This document shows positions 1-13,328 of a stretch of 64,000 nucleotides of DNA, piece after piece. Within the stretch, counting starts at the first letter, position 1; every line of letters starts with the position of its first letter. Source of the stretch: Drosophila miranda (lineage: Eukaryota; Arthropoda; Insecta; Diptera; Drosophilidae). A program made the position numbers and the translations under genes. The notes under the pieces were generated by a model. It was not told the DNA's origin, searched no databases, and saw only the letters and a list, made by a program, of their open reading frames with translations. Where the stretch lies: NCBI RefSeq assembly GCF_003369915.1, contig NC_046676.1, positions 12,134,001 to 12,198,000 of the forward strand. The letters run 5' to 3'.

Positions 1-2
1 AG

Positions 3-1136
3 GATAAACCAAGGGACAAGCGTCCACGCGAGGATAATCACAGGCTCAAAAGAGGCGATCATGACGCTAACCCACGAGACAATAGACGCCACTATGAGGA
101 TAATGAAAGGGAAAGTAAACGACTACGCGAGGATCATCAAAGCGAAAAAAGACGCCATCAGGAGCATAAGCAAATGGCTATTAAACGTCTACGCGAAGAT
201 AATCAAACTGAAGTCGAAGGCAAGCGTGATCTTAGGGTGAGAGTAACATTAAATGTCCTGCCGCGCATCGCCACAATAAAACAAGCGCCGACGTCCGCAG
301 TGGATTCAGATTCGGAGTTTGAGTGGATTTATGTTCGAGACGACGAGAGGCACATCAAAGTCGTAAATCGCGAGAAGTTGTGCCAGCAGGAGCAGAATGA
401 GGCCGTTGCAGAGACGGCCAATCCAGAGCCATCACCACAAAAGCTGACAAAACGAGAAAAGGGCAACTTAGCCGAGAGTCGGGCCAAGCAAGTGCTCGAA
501 CTGTTCGAGCGGAAAAAATTGGACGATCAGGAAGAGGAGTTCCTTATGGTGGACACTATACACAAAGTGCCTAAGAGCGAGTCCTTCATGAGTAAAGAAG
601 CCTTCGAGAATCCCTCGCCGATATGCAACAACTACAATGTGGTTTATGAGTTCAATTCGGCGCCGGGAACCAGGATTGATTTGGCTAAATGGGGGATGGA
701 AGCGTTGCCCGATAGCACCAGGGATCTGCTCCGGATACTGGCCTACGATGTGGATCATCTAAAACAGGCTCAGCTCAAGGCACAGCCAAACCAGCGCATA
801 CTGAAACTAAAACAGGAACAGCTTTTCAATTCACCATTTTCCGAACCGGAGGAATTCGATTCTGCGGCCCTTTACATAAATGCCTCGACCCAAACTGACT
901 TCAGGCCCCACACGCACAGCGTCGGCACTCAGGCAAAACTGGAGGGACAGCCGAGAGGTGCCTTCTGGCAGGAACCGGACTTCGACATGACCTTTTTGAC
1001 GACGCCCCAAATGAATGTGATGTTTTCTTTGCAAGAGCTCTGCCGAACACTGCCAAGCCCCGCGCATGCCTGCATACTCTACCAAGCCCTTCAACCTGCT
1101 CTGGATAACAAGCGCGAGTTTCGTTCACACAAATGA
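3..1136 (+). CDS. Partial gene (3' part), possible Panoramix (Panx) orthologue
   Basis: The frame is open from the first bases of the window, so the 5' end lies outside; about 377 codons are visible before the TGA at 1134-1136. The first 60 residues are an arginine- and acid-rich, repetitive region with recurring K-R-L/P-R-E-D-N/H blocks, which looks disordered. A more conserved stretch follows, with an amphipathic segment around R-I-D-L-A-K-W-G and D-L-L-R-I-L-A-Y-D-V. Near the C-terminus are two LC8/Cut-up type motifs, S-T-Q-T-D and V-G-T-Q-A, 13 residues apart and about 80 residues from the end. From memory, D. melanogaster Panoramix (CG9754), a piRNA-pathway silencing factor that binds Nxf2 through a helix and LC8 through two TQT motifs near its C-terminus, has this layout. 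That identification is inference; no domain here is diagnostic. It converges on Kidins220. Confidence 0.45.
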   Translation, partial: DKPRDKRPREDNHRLKRGDHDANPRDNRRHYEDNERESKRLREDHQSEKRRHQEHKQMAIKRLREDNQTEVEGKRDLRVRVTLNVLPRIATIKQAPTSAVDSDSEFEWIYVRDDERHIKVVNREKLCQQEQNEAVAETANPEPSPQKLTKREKGNLAESRAKQVLELFERKKLDDQEEEFLMVDTIHKVPKSESFMSKEAFENPSPICNNYNVVYEFNSAPGTRIDLAKWGMEALPDSTRDLLRILAYDVDHLKQAQLKAQPNQRILKLKQEQLFNSPFSEPEEFDSAALYINASTQTDFRPHTHSVGTQAKLEGQPRGAFWQEPDFDMTFLTTPQMNVMFSLQELCRTLPSPAHACILYQALQPALDNKREFRSHK

Positions 1137-1501
1137 AAAAACACACTATGTATATTGATTCTCTTTTCATTGTTTGTATAATTCGTAGTTCGTACATATA
1201 GAAACCAAAAATATATAACACTGTAGCACTTTATGTATTCCATATGCAGATTCTCATTACACATTTATCCTACTCTTCCATCAGTTTACAATTAATAAAT
1301 ACACATAAACACACAAATATAACAAGAACTAATGCAAACAATTGTCTTTTGCTAGATTACATTCTATTTTGGGGAACCACAACTCTCGAGTTCCAACTGC
1401 AAACTCTTTCAGTAATTAGCTAGTTAGTTAGCTTATTTAAGACTGGCCCTATATCTAAATTGTGTAAATAAGCTTGGCTGCCATCTGGCTATCAGATTGT
1501 A
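1137..1501. other. Convergent 3' intergenic region
   Basis: This stretch lies between the stop of the plus-strand gene and the last Kidins220 exon on the minus strand. It is AT-rich and holds an AATAAA near 1294 that would serve the plus-strand transcript. No coding signal is seen. Confidence 0.6.
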
Positions 1502-4500
1502 TCATTTGCGCGCTGTAAACACGAACGGTGCCGCTTCATCCTCCTCCTGTTGCTCTAGCAGTGTCGTCCGGATCGTAGTGCGGTGCTCTTGGGCCTCCAC
1601 GTCGTCATAGTCCACTGAGGAGGAGCGTAGCAGCTGGAACTGTGAGCTGGAATCGGACCTGGTGATGATCAGCGAGGCTGGCCGGGGTCCTTAAATACAA
1701 CATTAAGTAGATTATTTTGGAAAAAACTTATACTTTATCGATTGATCGATCTTTACCTGCTGGCGGCTTTGCGGTTAGTCGCACTTTGCTTCCTGCTCCT
1801 TCGGAGATATATTCAACATTCGTTGCTGACTTGGCATTATTGTTGTTGTTGTTGTTGTTGTTATGATTACTGCTCGATGTTTGTTGAATCGATACCCGCT
1901 TGTCGCCCTTGACACTCCCCTGCTGCTTCAGTATAGCATTGCGACCCGAAGGCTGCGCCTGCTGCTGCTGCTGCTGCTGATGCGTGTACATGGCCGAGGC
2001 TGAGGTAAGCAATGCAGTCGTCATTGCTGGCCCACAACCAGTGGGTGTGTCATGCTCTAAAAGATCATACGGATAGGGTAAGGTACGGATGGTTTATCAG
2101 GGTAATAGGGAACCACTGCCACACGCTGTGGCAGCTGCAGAGCCACCCAATGGGTTCACCAGCACACCAACAAATAGTTCTTATTTTTAACATCGAACAT
2201 CAAACTGAACAAAGAGGTTAAAAGGGCGATAAATAAACAAACACACAGTTACGGAGAGAATGGGTAAAGCTGAATAAAATGCAAGTGGTAGAGAGTTGTT
2301 CATAAGATTATCATTTATTTGATTGATACTTTCTTCTTGGGTGGGGAAGGGGTGTTTCCGTGGGGGGTAGGCTTAGTTAGGGTTAGTTGTTAGATGTTCA
2401 TGTTTTATGTTAGACTGGAGTTCTTGCCATGTGTGGTGTGTGGTGTGTGGTGTGTGGGTGGAGGGTTGATTGTTCACAATTTTAAATGTCTTGTGGCCAA
2501 TAATTAATCAAACTAAACTAATCGTCTTTTGAATATAACAATTGGAATGAATTAGTAATCGTCGCACAACTAAAATTTTAGTACTTTAGATAGATTTAGA
2601 TAGATAATACGATAATACTGTCCAGATCGAAGCCAAGCCAAAGTAAAAGTAAATCAAACAAGGCATAAAAGAATGTTCCAGATGATATATGGTTTGGTTT
2701 TTGGTTTGGTCTGCTTTGGTCACTTACAGGATTCATTGACAATTGGTCCAATTTTAAAATGGTTTTGCCCATTGTCAGACTATAGGTTAAGTTAGAAAGC
2801 CCGCAATCCCAGTTCCCGTAATACTTCACATGCACTTTACATAGTTTCAGTTTCAGACGACGGCAAAGACTGGACATCTCACAGCTTTGTGTCGTCGTAG
2901 TGCTGCTCCCCCGAGGAGCCATTGGGTATAACCACCACCAGGGGCAGGGGCAGAGAGCTGGGTTCGGTTAGCCGCTCGCTGCTAATCGAGATTTGTCGTG
3001 CCGCAGCACGATGCATCTCATTGATACCGCCACCGACAGATTCTACATGCATAAGATCGAAGGTGCTACCGCAATACTCGTTACCGTTACCGTTGCCCCC
3101 ATTGCCACCACCAGCGCCCAGACTCTGTAGGGAATGGGAGCTGGCGCTGCGATTGTAATCGGCATGCAAGTACGAGCCCGGCACCGCGTGCGTGTTGTTG
3201 TTGTTCTGAGTCTTGGCATGGTGCTGCAGGATGCTAGTCAGCTTCAGCTCGTCGGAGGGCGAGCCGAACTCGGAGGACTCGCGTATGGGTGCCAATTGCA
3301 GTTGTGAGGCTGTAGCTAACATCTCACCTGTGGGACTGGGTCGCTCACTGCTGGCCACGTCCTCGTACGCCTCCTCGTTGAGCGTTTGCAAAGTGCCGCA
3401 AATCATTTGCTCCTCCAGTGTGACCTGTGGACAAGCAGAGAGAGGCTTTAGTGGAAGATACATAGCAGCCGCTTTAGTTGCATTTGGAGAGTGTCATGGA
3501 GGCAAGCTTTGATTGAATTTGGAATCAGTCTGTGGTGTCGTGGTGTCTGCATTACCTGGAGATACTCGTAGTCGTGCACTTTAGACTGCATTTCGTTTTT
3601 GGTTAGTTAGAGAATGGTCGGAATAAGAATAGATCAAAGCACATGAGTTAGAGCGAATCGCGGCACATCAATGGTCAATCACAGATGTCCTGCACTTCTG
3701 CAGCTCTGCCGTGGGCCCTCCTCTTACCTGCTTCTCCATGTGACTGACCGAGTTCTTGCGCGACAAGGACTCGCGCGGCGGCACCAGGGCATCCGTCACG
3801 TCCTTGATCATGGGAACAGTAACTGGCGGCGCCTCCACAGCGGCGACCTGCGGCAGTGCGCGATTCTGCTTCCTCGGCTGTCGCTCGCATTCCCTCAGCG
3901 TTGTGATCAGCAGGCGAAACAGCTCCCAGTGGCCAAAGCTCAGGCCCAGCACCTGCAAGAAATTAGCCATGAAACTGGGGAAGGATTACAGTTTGAAGCG
4001 GCTCTGTCTACCGATTTGAGATCTGGCATATCGCAGTGCTTTAGTACGCGTCCATTGATGGCATTATCACGGAGCACCGGCGCCAGCTTCGTCATGGCCG
4101 GCTTCATGTCATCAATGCGCTCTAGCAGGCTGATGACACCCTCCACTGTCAGATCCGTGAGACGCGTCAGCAATATGTCCTCCTGTATACAATTTAAAGG
4201 TGGTTATTAGGGTCTCATTTCCATTTGAAGATCATCTCCTCAAACACTCACGCCAAAGGAATCGCTTGGCGAGGCAATCAGCGGCGATACGGGCTCCGTA
4301 CTTGAGCTGAGGTTCCTCGATCGCATCTCGTTGGGCACAAAATCGTTCTGGAACACTTGGTAGGGCGGATAGGGCTGTGGCTGTGGCGAAGGCACATATG
4401 TGGTGGGCGCTGGCTGTTGACGCATTTGGTTGTATACGCTCGGTCTGTTTTGGATTACAAGCGAGCTCTCATCCTCAATCGTCTGCTGATCCTCTGTAAG

Positions 4501-7500
4501 AGAGATTTACTTCAGTTTGTATGGATTCAGGACTAGCTTTCATTGCCCGCCACTTACCCTTCAGAACCTTCCTTAAATACGGATCCAAATTGATGGTGAA
4601 GGGCAGAAAGATGCGCAAGTCTGCCACAAGCAAGTCCGATTTGTGGAGCTGCAGGAAGGCATCCAGCTTCCGCTCATCCCGATCCAGCTCCAGAAGCGGT
4701 GCAGCCTCTCGCAAATACGCAAGCTTGGGCCGCAGTCTATGGATGAGAGAGATGTAAGTAAGCGAAAGATTCACAGTACGAACCATATCTCACTTCTCGT
4801 ATACGCTCTGCAGGGAGACATTCTCATCCGCATTGGTGTCCATGAACTGGTCGTGATGGAGCACTATCATGCTGGCCCTCAGGGGCCACTGTTCCGTCAG
4901 GTTGATCCAGGAGCTGAGACGGTACCAGCTAAAGTCAATCTGGAAGGCCTTCAGCAGCCGCACCGTGATGTAGATGACGTTCATCAGCCGCCGGATGCTG
5001 CGCGGATTCACGTCACTGAAGTAGTCATCGGTGAGCACTATCCGCGAGAGGTCGAGCACACCCTGGGGATTTTGACCCAGGCGATGCAGATTGGAGCCCG
5101 TCGAGCTGGCCACCGACTCGGAGAGGCGCAGCTTCTTGGCCCCGCCTGGTCGTGCCGGCCCACGCAGTTTCTCCTGGCTCGAAACTATCTCCGAGGCATT
5201 GGACAGACGTCGCGCGGATACAGAGTGCCCCAGGGTGGGTCCATCGTCGTTCTGGTACTCACCGCCGCCGCCACTCCGTTTGAACAGCAGGGCGGTCATC
5301 TGGGCTCGCTGCACCTTGCGCAGCCCGGAGTTTTGCAAGTAGACGGGCAGATGGACCAGGTTCCGCAGGAAGTCGTGGCCCCCGATGCCACCCTCGGTGA
5401 ACAGGCGTCGACTGTTGGCCTCCGCCGCCTTGGCAATCACATGGGGATCCACCGAAATGAGCAGCACAAAGGGACGGTTCGGCGTGGAGAGCAGCGTCTG
5501 GACGGCGTTCAGCAGGGTGAGGATGCGTTCCGTGTCGCATGAGTCGAGGGCATCGATCACGCCCACCAGCCGGCTCTGCTGATTGGTGAACGAGTCCAGG
5601 CACTTGACCATGTCCGTCATCACCGCAACCTCGGCGCCGAGCATCGTCAGGGGTGCCGTTTCGCTGGTGCGCACCGCTCGCTTCAGCTGCCGGATGTGGG
5701 AGGTGAACAGGGCGACGCATACCTTGGCCAGAACATGCAGGTGCGTGCAGATGAGGGTGCCCAGGATGGCGGCCACCACATAGAGCACCACCTGGATCTG
5801 CTCCCGCTCCTTGGCATTGGCGTACGTGAAGTAGGCCACGATTAGGGAGATGCCAGTTACCAGGGTGACCAGCGCCAGTTCGAAGATTACGACAATGGGA
5901 ATGCAGCACATGCGCCGCCAGCGCCAGCCCACGTCCGCCTTGAGGCACTTGGGGCGGAAGGCGCGGTACAGGCGGGTGGCCAGCCAGCCGTAGTGTGACT
6001 CCAAGGCACCCAGAAGGGCCGCCAGCATGTGGGCCACGGCTCCGTCGCCCGTCGGCGATGCACTGTTGGCCTCCGCAAAGTGGAAGCGCACCGGCTTGGC
6101 TTGGGAATCGGACTGGGGGCCAGGCGGGTGGCAGAATGCCACCTGCAGGATGAGGCGCAGCCGTGTCATTCGCTTCTCCAGACCATGCTGCACGGAATAG
6201 GCCCAGAGCATGTCCATCTGGTAGTTGCAGTATTTCACAGCCGCCAGCAACAGGTAGGCCACCAGCATGAAGGCTGCGGCAGATGACACGCCGCAGACCG
6301 TCGACCAGGTGCTCAGCCCGACAATGGTGCCGATGAGCAACGCCACGTGCAGACACACGATGAACAGGAGGCCGCTGGTCTTGGCCGGCGGCTCGGCCCA
6401 CTGTTTGGCAAAGTTGTTCATCTCGTCGCGCAGTTTGTTGAGCAGGAAACTCTTGCCGCTGCCCCACTTGGCGTAGAGTCCGACGGTGATGGGCGTCGTC
6501 AGCGTGGGCTCGCTGAGCACATCTGCCAGGGCGGAGGAGTACAGCTCGTAGCCCAGCATGCCCTCGGAGTCCTCGTTGGTGTTGAGACGCCTGGCCCCAA
6601 ACACCTGGCCGAGTATCGTCTTCTGGTGCAGGGTGTCGATGTTGTAGGGCGTCTCGCCCGCCTTGTTCGCCCGATACAGGAGCTGGCTGTGCTTGGGATT
6701 GCGCAGGAGCGCCTCCACTATTGCCTTGCTGCGCGCCCGCATGGCTATGTGCAGACAGGTGTCGCCGCGCTTATCGGCGGCCATCACCTTGGCCTTGCGG
6801 TCGAGCAGCATGTGGACTATCTCCAGATTGCGATTGCGCACGGCCCGCATGAGCGGTGTGTCGCCGTCTTTGGTGGACGACTCCAGGTCGGGGTTCGTGG
6901 ATAGCAGCAGCTTCACGATCTGGATGTGGCCCTTCTCCACGGCCGTGTAGATGGCCGTCTTGCGGTCCTTGCCCTGGATATCCACGTCTGCGTGCTTCTT
7001 CAGCAGCGCCTCCACAACGGTGCGATGACCGGCCTTTACGGCGTGAATGAGGGGCGTGTCCGCCCCACGATCCTGGATATTGATGTAAGCGCCGGCTGCT
7101 ATCAGGGAGGCAGCAATATCCTGGAATCCCTCACGACTGGCGATGCACAGGGCCGTCATTCCATCCTTATCCAGAGCATTCACATTCGGCTTCTTCTCCA
7201 GAATGGAACTCACGCAGTCCGTGTGTCCACCGGCAGCTGCCACCAACAGTGGAGTCCATGAGTACATCCCAGCAGTGTCCACATTGGCACCGGCCTTCAG
7301 CAGAGTGTCCACGATCTCCACGTTGCCCCGTCGACAGGCCCAGACGAGGGCTGTCGTTCCGTACTTGTCGCCGACATTCACCTTGGCACCGCACTGCACC
7401 AGTAGCTCCACAATGTCCTTGAAACCCCGTCCCGCCGCCCAGAGCAGGGCCCCCAAGTGGTAGTTGCCATGCGCATTGCCATCGGCCCCCTTTTCCAGCA

Positions 7501-9547
7501 GCAGCCGCACCAGTTCCGTGTGCCCCCGATAGGCGGCCCACATCAGACTCGTCCAGCCACCCTGAGGAAAGTATTCGAGTATTAGCTGGCTCTGTTTGCC
7601 GACTGGAAGGTTATTTCTTACCATATCGCGATGCTCGACCTCAGCGCCATGATCCAGTAGAAGTTGGACGACATCAAAGTGCCCATTGCGGGAGGCACAC
7701 AGCAGAGCGGTCCAGTTGTCCAGATCCTCGGCCTGGACATCGGCGCCGCGTGCCAGGAATTCCCGAACGAATGCTGTGAGACCCCGTCCGGCCACAACCA
7801 TCAGCACGGTGGTGGCATTCTGCAAAGGATGGAATAAATGAATACTCTGGGAAGACTAGAACTCCCAAGGACTCTGTCTGACCTCATCCCGATCATCGAT
7901 GTTTAGATGCCGGCTGTCAAGGATGGCGCGCAGCCCGGAGATATCATTATTATCGATGAACTGCAGCAAGGCGCGATGTCCCAGCGAACCCATGGATTCT
8001 CCGTAGCGATTTATGTTCTGCATATGAAATAGAGAATGTGTTACTAAGGATTACGATTGGCATCGATGTGGGGATATCAATTAGAATCGAACTGAAACGA
8101 ACATCATGCAGGAAATCAATTGGCTTCGGGTTATTCGGGTGTTATATGTAGAACTGTTTTGGGGGAAAGCGAGAACACATCAATCCCTAGAGGAGTCTTT
8201 AGTAATCCTCGGTATTAATTCAGGATTTCTTCAACTTATTACATGCTCAAACCAAACAAGAACCAAACTTGGGGGAACAACAACACCCAAGACACAAAAC
8301 CCATGCATGGCATCCTATTTTGCAGCATTCAATGTGCCGCATCATGTGAAAGGAGTTTGGAGGGGGGGAGGGGCCCAGCAGAGTTTTTTAAAACATAAGT
8401 AATGTTGTTGATTGGTTAAAATCATCCAAAAAAGGCCATGATTCACTCGGTTGGTAATTTTTTGGCCCTCAATAAATTACGGTTATAAAAAGAATCCAGT
8501 GCGAAATTTACAGTTCTCCATGAAATCAGTATTCCAATGAAAGTGTGTCGTGGTGTCTGTGGTGCGACTGTATAAAAATATCTCAGCATGAGGGTGTTTA
8601 TAAATAACTTTTGGGTAAACCCTTTTTCGCAAACCCAAAAAACACACAACCTTTATCCGTGATGATACGCGGATAGGCGAAGGTGAGGGCGTCTACGTGA
8701 GTCCCTAGACATCGTTTGATCCCATAAGCCCCGCCGCAAACAGATAGCCCATTTAGGCGTAGATCTGGACAGGTAGTGTGATAATGCCACAGATTGTCGT
8801 ATTTGCTATTTGAACAAATGCCATTCACCACCACTCACGCACTGCAGTGGCTTCAAATTAATTTATTTCACTTCATTTCATTCCTTATTTTTGTCAACAT
8901 CTCTTTCAATCGCAATGAAAGGTGAAATGTTCGATTAAACAAATATGTGCGAGTATGGCACATGGGGTGTTCTGTAGAGTCTCTCATTTTTAGCTTGAGA
9001 TTTGCCTTGATTGTGGTTTAGTTTTCAGTTACAGTCGAGAGAAGGTGTTAAAATGCATTCGGGCATAGCAAATGCGTAGCCAGACAGACGATTGGGTAAA
9101 TATTAGACCAGATACCCATTAAAAGTGTTCTAATTTGTTATTGATTAATGGGAAATCTGTGATAGGTATTCTCAAAGATCTATTAAGCATCGTATTGTCA
9201 GGAATACACACAGAATCCATTCTGCTTTTATGATATCCCATATTTTTGTACTTCTTTCATTATGGATCATAATTATTTTATTAAAGTGGTTTAAAGTTTA
9301 TTAAATTATTAAAATATTTGTATTTTTTGTTGTAGGTTCAATTGAATTCCTTTTGCTGGGAAATTTTTAACCAAATTGCAGAATGCATCCCAACCAATAT
9401 GCTCTTTAATCTATGGGAATTATTTACTGTTTGAGTACGAGTATACTTTACATTTTTAGATTTCTTCTTGCCTGGCGATCGCAGATTATTGAGGCTCAGC
9501 CGCGAGGCGCTCAAGATCAACTCATCGAAGCTTTTGGATAGTTTCAT
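1502..9547 (-). CDS. Kidins220: Kidins220/ARMS ankyrin-repeat KAP-NTPase scaffold
   Basis: Membrane scaffold for receptor and neurotrophin-type signalling. My exons are 9452-9547, 7883-8017, 7622-7819, 4794-7561, 4558-4736, 4252-4493, 4012-4182, 3728-3952, 3556-3585, 2883-3424, 2728-2779, 1757-2054 and 1502-1689, joined at GT-AG sites with matching phases (5,124 nt, 1,707 aa; the human protein has about 1,770). Order: about eleven ankyrin repeats, KAP P-loop with Walker A G-S-G-K-S (near 6,450), four membrane segments, the L-L-E-L-D-R-D-E-R-K block, a SAM-like C-terminal domain ending F-G-H-W-E-L-F-R, then a low-complexity tail with polyQ and polyN. The 60-bp intron 7562-7621 lacks a stop and can be misread as coding. 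If the donor at 2882 is not used, the protein stops at 2879 with C-terminal D-T-K-L, a class I PDZ-type ligand. The 3'-terminal exons are the least certain part. Confidence 0.9.
8018..9451 (-). other. Kidins220 intron 1 (proximal isoform)
   Basis: Intron between the proximal first coding exon and the exon that starts the ankyrin-repeat region. It is AT-rich with scattered short open frames that show no protein-like composition. I see no RNA gene or mobile element. Confidence 0.6.
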
Positions 9548-11196
9548 GATTGCTCTTTTGCTGTATCTAGCAATTAAATTTGCTCTTGAATTTGTCTCTA
9601 TTTGATTAATTAGCTCTGTTTTGTTTGGTCGCGGTGTACGAGCGGAGACGGTACGACGGTACGTGCTGCGTCAAGCTGATAAAACCAGCGACTGCACAAA
9701 CATGGAAATTCTGCTCTTCATTTGTCACAGTATCACATAAATCACACAATTGAGAAGGAAAAAAACAGTAACAGAATCACTCGCGAGAACTGGCATCGAG
9801 TGCTCCACCAAGTGCATACGGGTACGGTATGTGCATAATATTAATAAGCAAATATTCTTCTTTCTCTTTTTGCCGCTTCATTAATTGGCAATTAATTAAT
9901 TCCCGTGCTCCAGTGCTCCCGTGCTTCCGTGCTTCTGCGATGCTGTGCGGCGCGAGCGTTTAGGTTTTCTTGAGCGTTTCTTGGGGAATGCGAAGCGAGT
10001 CGAATGCAGAAACTGTTCCGTAGTGCCGCCTTAGTAGCTCCCTGGTCGGGTCCCGTCTGACGCGTGATGTGTGGTGGGGGGTCGCTTATCATCCACTGCC
10101 GTCGCTGCTGTGAGAATGGGGTTTGCACGCAAAAGTAGTCATCTCCGTCCCACTGTAATCAGCCATGGGGTGGCAGTCGGTAGGTGTGCTCCACGCTCCA
10201 CGCTCCACGCTCTATGGAAATGCCGTTTCGTGTCGCATATAATTGGCCAGAAAAACCACTCGCACTCGCACTCGCACTTAGAGGAACTTGTTTGCCAATT
10301 TTGGTATTATTATTTTGTTGACCCGCAGCTGGTGCTGCCGCTGTTGCTGCCACGAGCGTTGCACCACAACTGATTGACCAGCCAGCGGACTGGTCAGTGG
10401 CTGGTTTTGTTTGTGGTCTAAGTCTCAAGAGTCCAAGAGCCGCTGCCTTGCATAAAGAGTTTCACTTTAATTTATGCTCTCAGAAGGCCAACCGATGACC
10501 AACCATCCGCATTCGAGTGAAATGCACGTGTAATTACATCGATGTTCTTTATATGTTTATGGCTTCCATTAGGCTAATGAAACTTCTTCCCCCCCACAGA
10601 GCACTCATTCGCGACACTTGAGAATCGCGACAGAGATGGACAGTCTCTGATATCGGGGAGACACTCAATGAGCGATTGAGTTGGTTTATTTTGGACTCGA
10701 CCGACAATAGAATCGCGTGTCACTTAATGGGCCCTCCAGTCAAGAGGCAGCCAACACTCGTAATCAGCCTCACGAGCCACTGACACTTCCCAGGAAAGGA
10801 AAGGAAAGCCAGCCACTTGAAGCCAGAACAGAGGCAGAACAAAGGCTGAAGAAACGAAGAACAGACCATTCTTGCAGCATTAGTGGCCTCTTCATTCGTT
10901 TTAGTAAAGCCATAAGCTGCAGCAAGCAGCCAGCAGCCAGCAGCAAGCAACAAGAAGTTTATTTTTAGATCCGATTGTATACTGGTTTTCCTCGGGGAAC
11001 ATTTCTCTCTCTCTTTCTCTGCATATTCTGCTTATTATGCGGGGATACCATGGGTGTAAGTGCGTGGTTCGGGGTTGTGGGTTACGGTTAACGTTAGGGG
11101 TTGGGGGTTGGGGGCTAGGGCCAAAGCAGCAGAGCAACAAACGTGACAAGAACAACAAGGAGAACAAGAATGCAAGGATCGTTGGTGTGCATTTAC
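9548..11196 (-). other. Kidins220 upstream intron and proximal promoter region
   Basis: Contains the likely promoter and 5' UTR of the proximal isoform and, for longer isoforms, intron sequence. A G-C richer patch lies at 9620-10420, with short CTCC-type and (CACTCG)-type repeats near 10185-10280 and CAG-rich repeats at 10915-10950. No gene is recognised. Confidence 0.4.
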
Positions 11197-11730
11197 ATGG
11201 ACATGGATGTGGGAGAAACGACGCAGGGCCAGATTGAAGTGACTGAAGCGTCGAGAGGAGGTCGCGCCGGCACCACCACCGCCACCGCCACCGCCAGAGC
11301 CACCGCCACTATGATCTTGCTCTGCGTGTTCCTGATCCTGGTGTTCCTGCCCTCCAATACTCTGCGACGACTCCGATGGCTCCTCCTCGATATCGACTAT
11401 AAATCGCGGCATGGACTCGTGGGGCGACGCCTCAGTGCCAGGGCCCCGATGCCCTCTGAGGTGTTGCTTGATGGCCAGGGCCCGCTCCTCGCATTCGAGC
11501 AGTGGCTGGTGCAGCGACTGGATGTCACGTGCCCCCGAGTGGTGCAGGCCGCTCACCAAAGCCGCAATGGTCCCACCACTAGCCGGGGGATGGGGGCTGG
11601 TTCCCCTTGCCCTTCCACCCCCTGTCGTTGGAGTTAGGACTGCCTCTGGAGCTGGTACTTCTTCGATTCCACTCAACATCGTTGCGGCCTTCTTTTTTGG
11701 GGGCTTGTGTGCCCTCCCATCTTTCCCCAT
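11197..11730 (-). CDS. Kidins220: Alternative first coding exon of Kidins220 (long, Gly/His-rich)
   Basis: An ATG-initiated 178-codon frame ends exactly in phase 0 at a GTAAAT donor (11195-11196). It therefore joins in frame to the exon at 7883-8017, as the proximal first exon does. The peptide is disordered: a basic start (G-K-D-G-R-A-H-K-P-P), a poly-glycine run, then two R-R-F-S-H blocks and an H-I-H-V-H end. Nothing downstream of the donor looks coding. This would give Kidins220 a different cytoplasmic N-terminus under another promoter. It is inferred from phase and donor only; no transcript is available. Confidence 0.5.
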
Positions 11731-13328
11731 GACGGTAGGTTTTCGCTGTACGACACTCGAAGATGTTGAAATTAATGGGGGTGCTTATCTCATCGGGGGA
11801 TGTATCCTGGGATGTATCTGTGTGCATCTACGATGGTTAGTACATCATCACATATTTAATTATCTAAAGCTTTGCGTTCTAAAGCAGTTTTTAGCTTCCA
11901 ATTGATTTCGATCGAAGAACGTCTGAAATGCTATTGATTGGGGGAGCAACAACAACAACAAAAGCAACATTGAGAGTCATTGCCTCTTAATGAATCCAAA
12001 TTGATTGACGGATGCAAGATTCCTATATCTAGATTCCGCTATTTTCTGGTTTTTTTCCACTTGCACACACTTTCTGTATGGATCTATTCTGTGCATAAGC
12101 ATTTCCTATAACACAAAGAATGGACATAGTATTGATAACATTTCTAACAGAGATTGATTCATTAATTCTCCTGGGGCTTTCTCTGTCACATGTCAGGGGC
12201 TGTCAGCTCGTTTTAGACAGATAATGGAGGGCGCCAGCACGACTATAAAGTTCTTACTTGCTTTCTTAATTGTCATACAACAGATATAAATAACAGATAG
12301 ATAGATAGATAGATAGAAGACACACCTCACCCCCGCCGCTGGGACTCGTCTTTAAGCGGGCCTTGAACATTTTCGCCAAACTTTCGCCGTTTAGTTCCGT
12401 TTTGAAGGCCGATTTCGATATCGATTGAAGAGATATGTATATATGTATGCAGATTATTAATTTCCGAAGCTGCGCATCGACTGCTTGGCAAAGGCGCCTT
12501 CAATGAACTGTCGGCGCCCCGAATGGGGTAGCATCATATATAAATGTTGCCTCTGGCCCACCAAACGTTCCGATCCGCCTTATTCTATTTAGTTTTCATT
12601 AATTGAGCAAACAGCACCGATAAACCTATTCAGATAAGCCGCGGATACTAAAAGGAACACCACGCAAAGATATTACGGCTGTGGCTGCTTCCTAATAAAC
12701 AAAGACAATGGAAAAGTATGGTGCTGTTAATTACCTTTTCTTAATTTCGTTTCCTCCCAGAAAGACAAATAGAATCGGACTGAAACCGGAAGGGATGAAC
12801 AGAATATGAATGGAATTTCAAAAGTTACTGTATCTGATAGGAATATCTAGATTTAGATAGACAGATAAATGCATCCCACAGAAAATAGAGCGCACAACGG
12901 AAAAGCCTCTCCCTGTATCATTGATCGCGTGATGGGTTTCGTTTTTCTGCTGCTTTTGAATTGCCGCCATTTCGAGCGCCCAAAGTACAACACTTTTTAG
13001 CGTTGCATACTTTAGGGCTGCATGCCATAAAGATTTAAAAAATATATGTCATGTAAAGGTATGACGTATGTTGAAGGGTATGTACGATTCGAGGCGCCTT
13101 AACTAATCGTCACGATAAAATATAAAGAACAAAACCATACCACACCATACTAACCATATGTCCCGCCGTCTGCTTACTTATCGGTAAAACAATCTCATTT
13201 CAGGCAATATGTAGTACAGTACATACATCTGTAGTGGGAAACCCGATAAGCAGTCAGTCTCCCCCATATACCATATAGAACGGATGACAGGGCGATTAAG
13301 CTTTACTTTGTCGTCTGGCAGAACCCAC
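11731..13328 (-). other. Kidins220 distal intron with GATA microsatellite
   Basis: Non-coding sequence between two candidate first exons. A (GATA)n tract sits at 12294-12317. Nothing else is recognised on either strand. Confidence 0.5.

Noticed and set aside
2012-2221. Short plus-strand frame opposite the Kidins220 3' exons
   Set aside because: No protein features; overlaps an antisense exon and intron.
5259-6467. A 402-codon minus-strand frame
   Set aside because: Alternative frame of the GC-rich Kidins220 KAP exon; the real frame has the ankyrin and Walker motifs.
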